A model generated the notes under the pieces. The model searched no databases. It was not told the origin of the DNA and saw only the letters and a list, made by a program, of their open reading frames with translations. DNA of 6,116 nt from Rhodanobacteraceae bacterium. GTDB lineage: Bacteria; Pseudomonadota; Gammaproteobacteria; Xanthomonadales; Rhodanobacteraceae. Below are positions 4,521 through 6,116 of the stretch, in pieces. The stretch spans positions 1 to 6,116 of the forward strand of contig JAICIW010000145.1 in assembly GCA_025928735.1 (NCBI GenBank). Direction: 5' to 3'. Each line of letters begins with the position of its first letter. Position 1 is the first letter of the stretch. The position numbers were made by a program, and so were the translations under genes.

Positions 4521-6116
4521 ATGCAGGACACCCACGATCGCAGCGCCTACAACCCCAGCGCCGTCGAGGCCGCCGCGCAGAAGTTCTGGTCCGACACCCA
4601 TGCGTTCGAGGTGAAGGAGGACGCGTCGCGCGAAAAGTATTTTTGCCTGTCGATGCTGCCGTACCCGTCGGGCGCGTTGCACATGGGCCACGTGCGCAAC
4701 TACACGATCGGCGACGTGATCAGCCGCTTTGCGCGCATGCAGGGCAGGAACGTGTTGCAGCCGATGGCATGGGACGCGTTCGGCCTGCCGGCCGAGAACG
4801 CCGCGATCAAGCGCGGCATCCCGCCCGCGAAATGGACGCGCGAGAACATCGCGCACATGCGCGGGCAGTTGAAGGCGATGGGCTTCGCGATCGACTGGTC
4901 GCGCGAGTTCGCCACCTGCGACCCGTCGTACTACGTGCACGAGCAACGCATGTTCGTGCGGCTGTTCAAGCAAGGCATGGTGTACCGCAAGAACAGCGTG
5001 GTGAACTGGGATCCGGTTGACCAGACGGTGCTGGCCAACGAGCAGGTCGTGGACGGTCGCGGCTGGCGCTCCGGGGCCGTGGTCGAGAAGCGCGAGATTC
5101 CGCAGTGGTTTCTGAAAATTACCGCGTATGCTGATGAATTACTTGAAGGTCTTGACAAACTTCCGGGCTGGCCGGACGCGGTCAAGATCATGCAGCGCAA
5201 CTGGCTGGGGCGCTCGGAAGGGCTGGAAATCCGCTTCGACGTGGAAGGCGGCGAATCGCTGGAAGTCTTCACCACGCGACCCGACACCTTGATGGGCGTG
5301 ACCTGTATCGCGATTGCGGCCGAGCACCCGCTGGCGCAGGAAGCCGCGCGCAACAACCCGGCGCTGCAAACCTTCATCGAGGAATGCAAACAGGGCGGCG
5401 TGTCCGAAGCCGAACTCGAAACCAAGGAAAAGCGCGGCGTCGATACCGGCCTGTTCGCGTTGCATCCGGTGACGGGCGAGCGCGTGCCGATCTGGATCGC
5501 CAATTTCGTGTTGATGGGTTACGGCACCGGCGCGCTGATGGCGGTGCCGGGCCACGACCAGCGCGACTGGGAATTCGCGACCAAATACGACCTGCCGATC
5601 AGGATGGTGATCGTCAGCGATCCGGTGCGCGACGCGATCCGTGAGCTCGCGCGCGACGCCGCCGAGAACACCGACGCGATGAGCGCGGCGCTCGGCCAGT
5701 CGAAGGCGATCGACGTGGCCGAACCGCGGCCGGTCGAGGAACTGCTCGAAGAATTCGAAAACCGCATCATCACCGAAGGGCCGTTCCTGGAACACGGCAC
5801 GCTGGTCAATTCCGGCGAATACGACGGCATGGATTTCCGCCAGGCGTTCGACGCGCTGGCCGAACGCTTCGAGCGCGAAGGCCGCGGCAAGCGGCAGGTA
5901 AACTGGCGGTTGCGCGACTGGGGCGTGTCGCGGCAGCGCTACTGGGGCTGCCCCATTCCGATCATCCATTGCCCGAAATGCGGCCCGGTGCCGGTACCGG
6001 AAGATCGGTTGCCGGTGGTGCTTCCGGAAGACGTCGCGTTCAGCGGCGTGCAATCGCCGCTGAAGACCGATCCGGAATGGCGCATGACGCGCTGTCCGCA
6101 ATGCGCCGGCGCGGCC
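4521..6116 (+). CDS. leuS: Leucyl-tRNA synthetase, N-terminal 532 residues (cut by right window edge)
   Basis: This cytoplasmic class I enzyme charges tRNA-Leu with leucine and edits mischarged products. HMGH (54-57, the HIGH signature) lies in the catalytic Rossmann fold, followed by WDAFGLPAENAA (84-95). The CP1 editing domain follows at about 225-430, with the threonine-rich TTRPDTLMG (251-259) and the GTGALMAVPGHDQRD motif (335-349). RDWGVSRQRYWGCPIP (465-480) returns to the catalytic core. A Cys4 set (C484, C487, C525, C528) suggests bound zinc. The E. coli ZN1 cysteines are absent here (NWDPVDQ, DGRGWRSG). Residues 366-425 form an insert longer than in E. coli as I remember it. KMSKS and the anticodon-binding domain lie beyond the window. 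The start is the first ATG after an in-frame TAA at 4503-4505; the ribosome binding site is weak. Codons 199-215 are AT-rich, with rare leucine codons. Confidence 0.98.
   Translation, partial: MQDTHDRSAYNPSAVEAAAQKFWSDTHAFEVKEDASREKYFCLSMLPYPSGALHMGHVRNYTIGDVISRFARMQGRNVLQPMAWDAFGLPAENAAIKRGIPPAKWTRENIAHMRGQLKAMGFAIDWSREFATCDPSYYVHEQRMFVRLFKQGMVYRKNSVVNWDPVDQTVLANEQVVDGRGWRSGAVVEKREIPQWFLKITAYADELLEGLDKLPGWPDAVKIMQRNWLGRSEGLEIRFDVEGGESLEVFTTRPDTLMGVTCIAIAAEHPLAQEAARNNPALQTFIEECKQGGVSEAELETKEKRGVDTGLFALHPVTGERVPIWIANFVLMGYGTGALMAVPGHDQRDWEFATKYDLPIRMVIVSDPVRDAIRELARDAAENTDAMSAALGQSKAIDVAEPRPVEELLEEFENRIITEGPFLEHGTLVNSGEYDGMDFRQAFDALAERFEREGRGKRQVNWRLRDWGVSRQRYWGCPIPIIHCPKCGPVPVPEDRLPVVLPEDVAFSGVQSPLKTDPEWRMTRCPQCAGAA

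Noticed and set aside
5152..5157. Perfect TTGACA inside leuS, a possible internal promoter
   Set aside because: No -10-like hexamer lies 16-18 bp downstream; the sequence there is G+C-rich.

Overview
The window is G+C-rich chromosomal DNA (roughly two thirds G+C by eye) from a gammaproteobacterium. The leucyl-tRNA synthetase, the CnoX-type thioredoxin-TPR protein and a CGTCATCCCGG-type REP repeat together suggest the order Xanthomonadales (Rhodanobacteraceae or Xanthomonadaceae). That placement is an inference from remembered family sequences, not from a search.

Layout. Four genes lie on the minus strand and one on the plus strand, diverging from a 158-bp intergenic region at 4363-4520. Leftward, in transcription order: an exported metal-dependent amidohydrolase (4362-2986); a 170-bp spacer holding a REP doublet; cnoX, a thioredoxin-TPR chaperone (2815-1910); a 50-bp spacer with two tandem stems; a 125-residue two-helix membrane protein that looks like a potassium-channel pore module (1859-1482); a 145-bp spacer with nothing convincing in it; and a membrane-anchored Ser/Thr-kinase-like protein (1336 to beyond the left edge). 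Rightward, leuS starts at 4521 and runs off the right edge with 532 codons visible.

How they fit together. leuS is housekeeping translation, CnoX is protein quality control, and the amidohydrolase is probably a periplasmic peptidase-like hydrolase. The least ordinary part is the left end. The kinase-like protein has lost its catalytic aspartate (HRD reads HGG) and its helix-C glutamate, and it has a short activation loop without threonine. The protein encoded just upstream has a channel fold without a recognisable K+ selectivity filter. The two look like a pair of repurposed folds, but nothing in the sequence shows that they interact.

Other points of note are a cluster of rare leucine codons (TTA and three CTT in eight codons) inside leuS, an unusually long insert in the LeuRS editing domain, and a well-formed promoter for the amidohydrolase that settles its start codon. 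I see no RNA genes, insertion sequences, CRISPR arrays or prophage genes.
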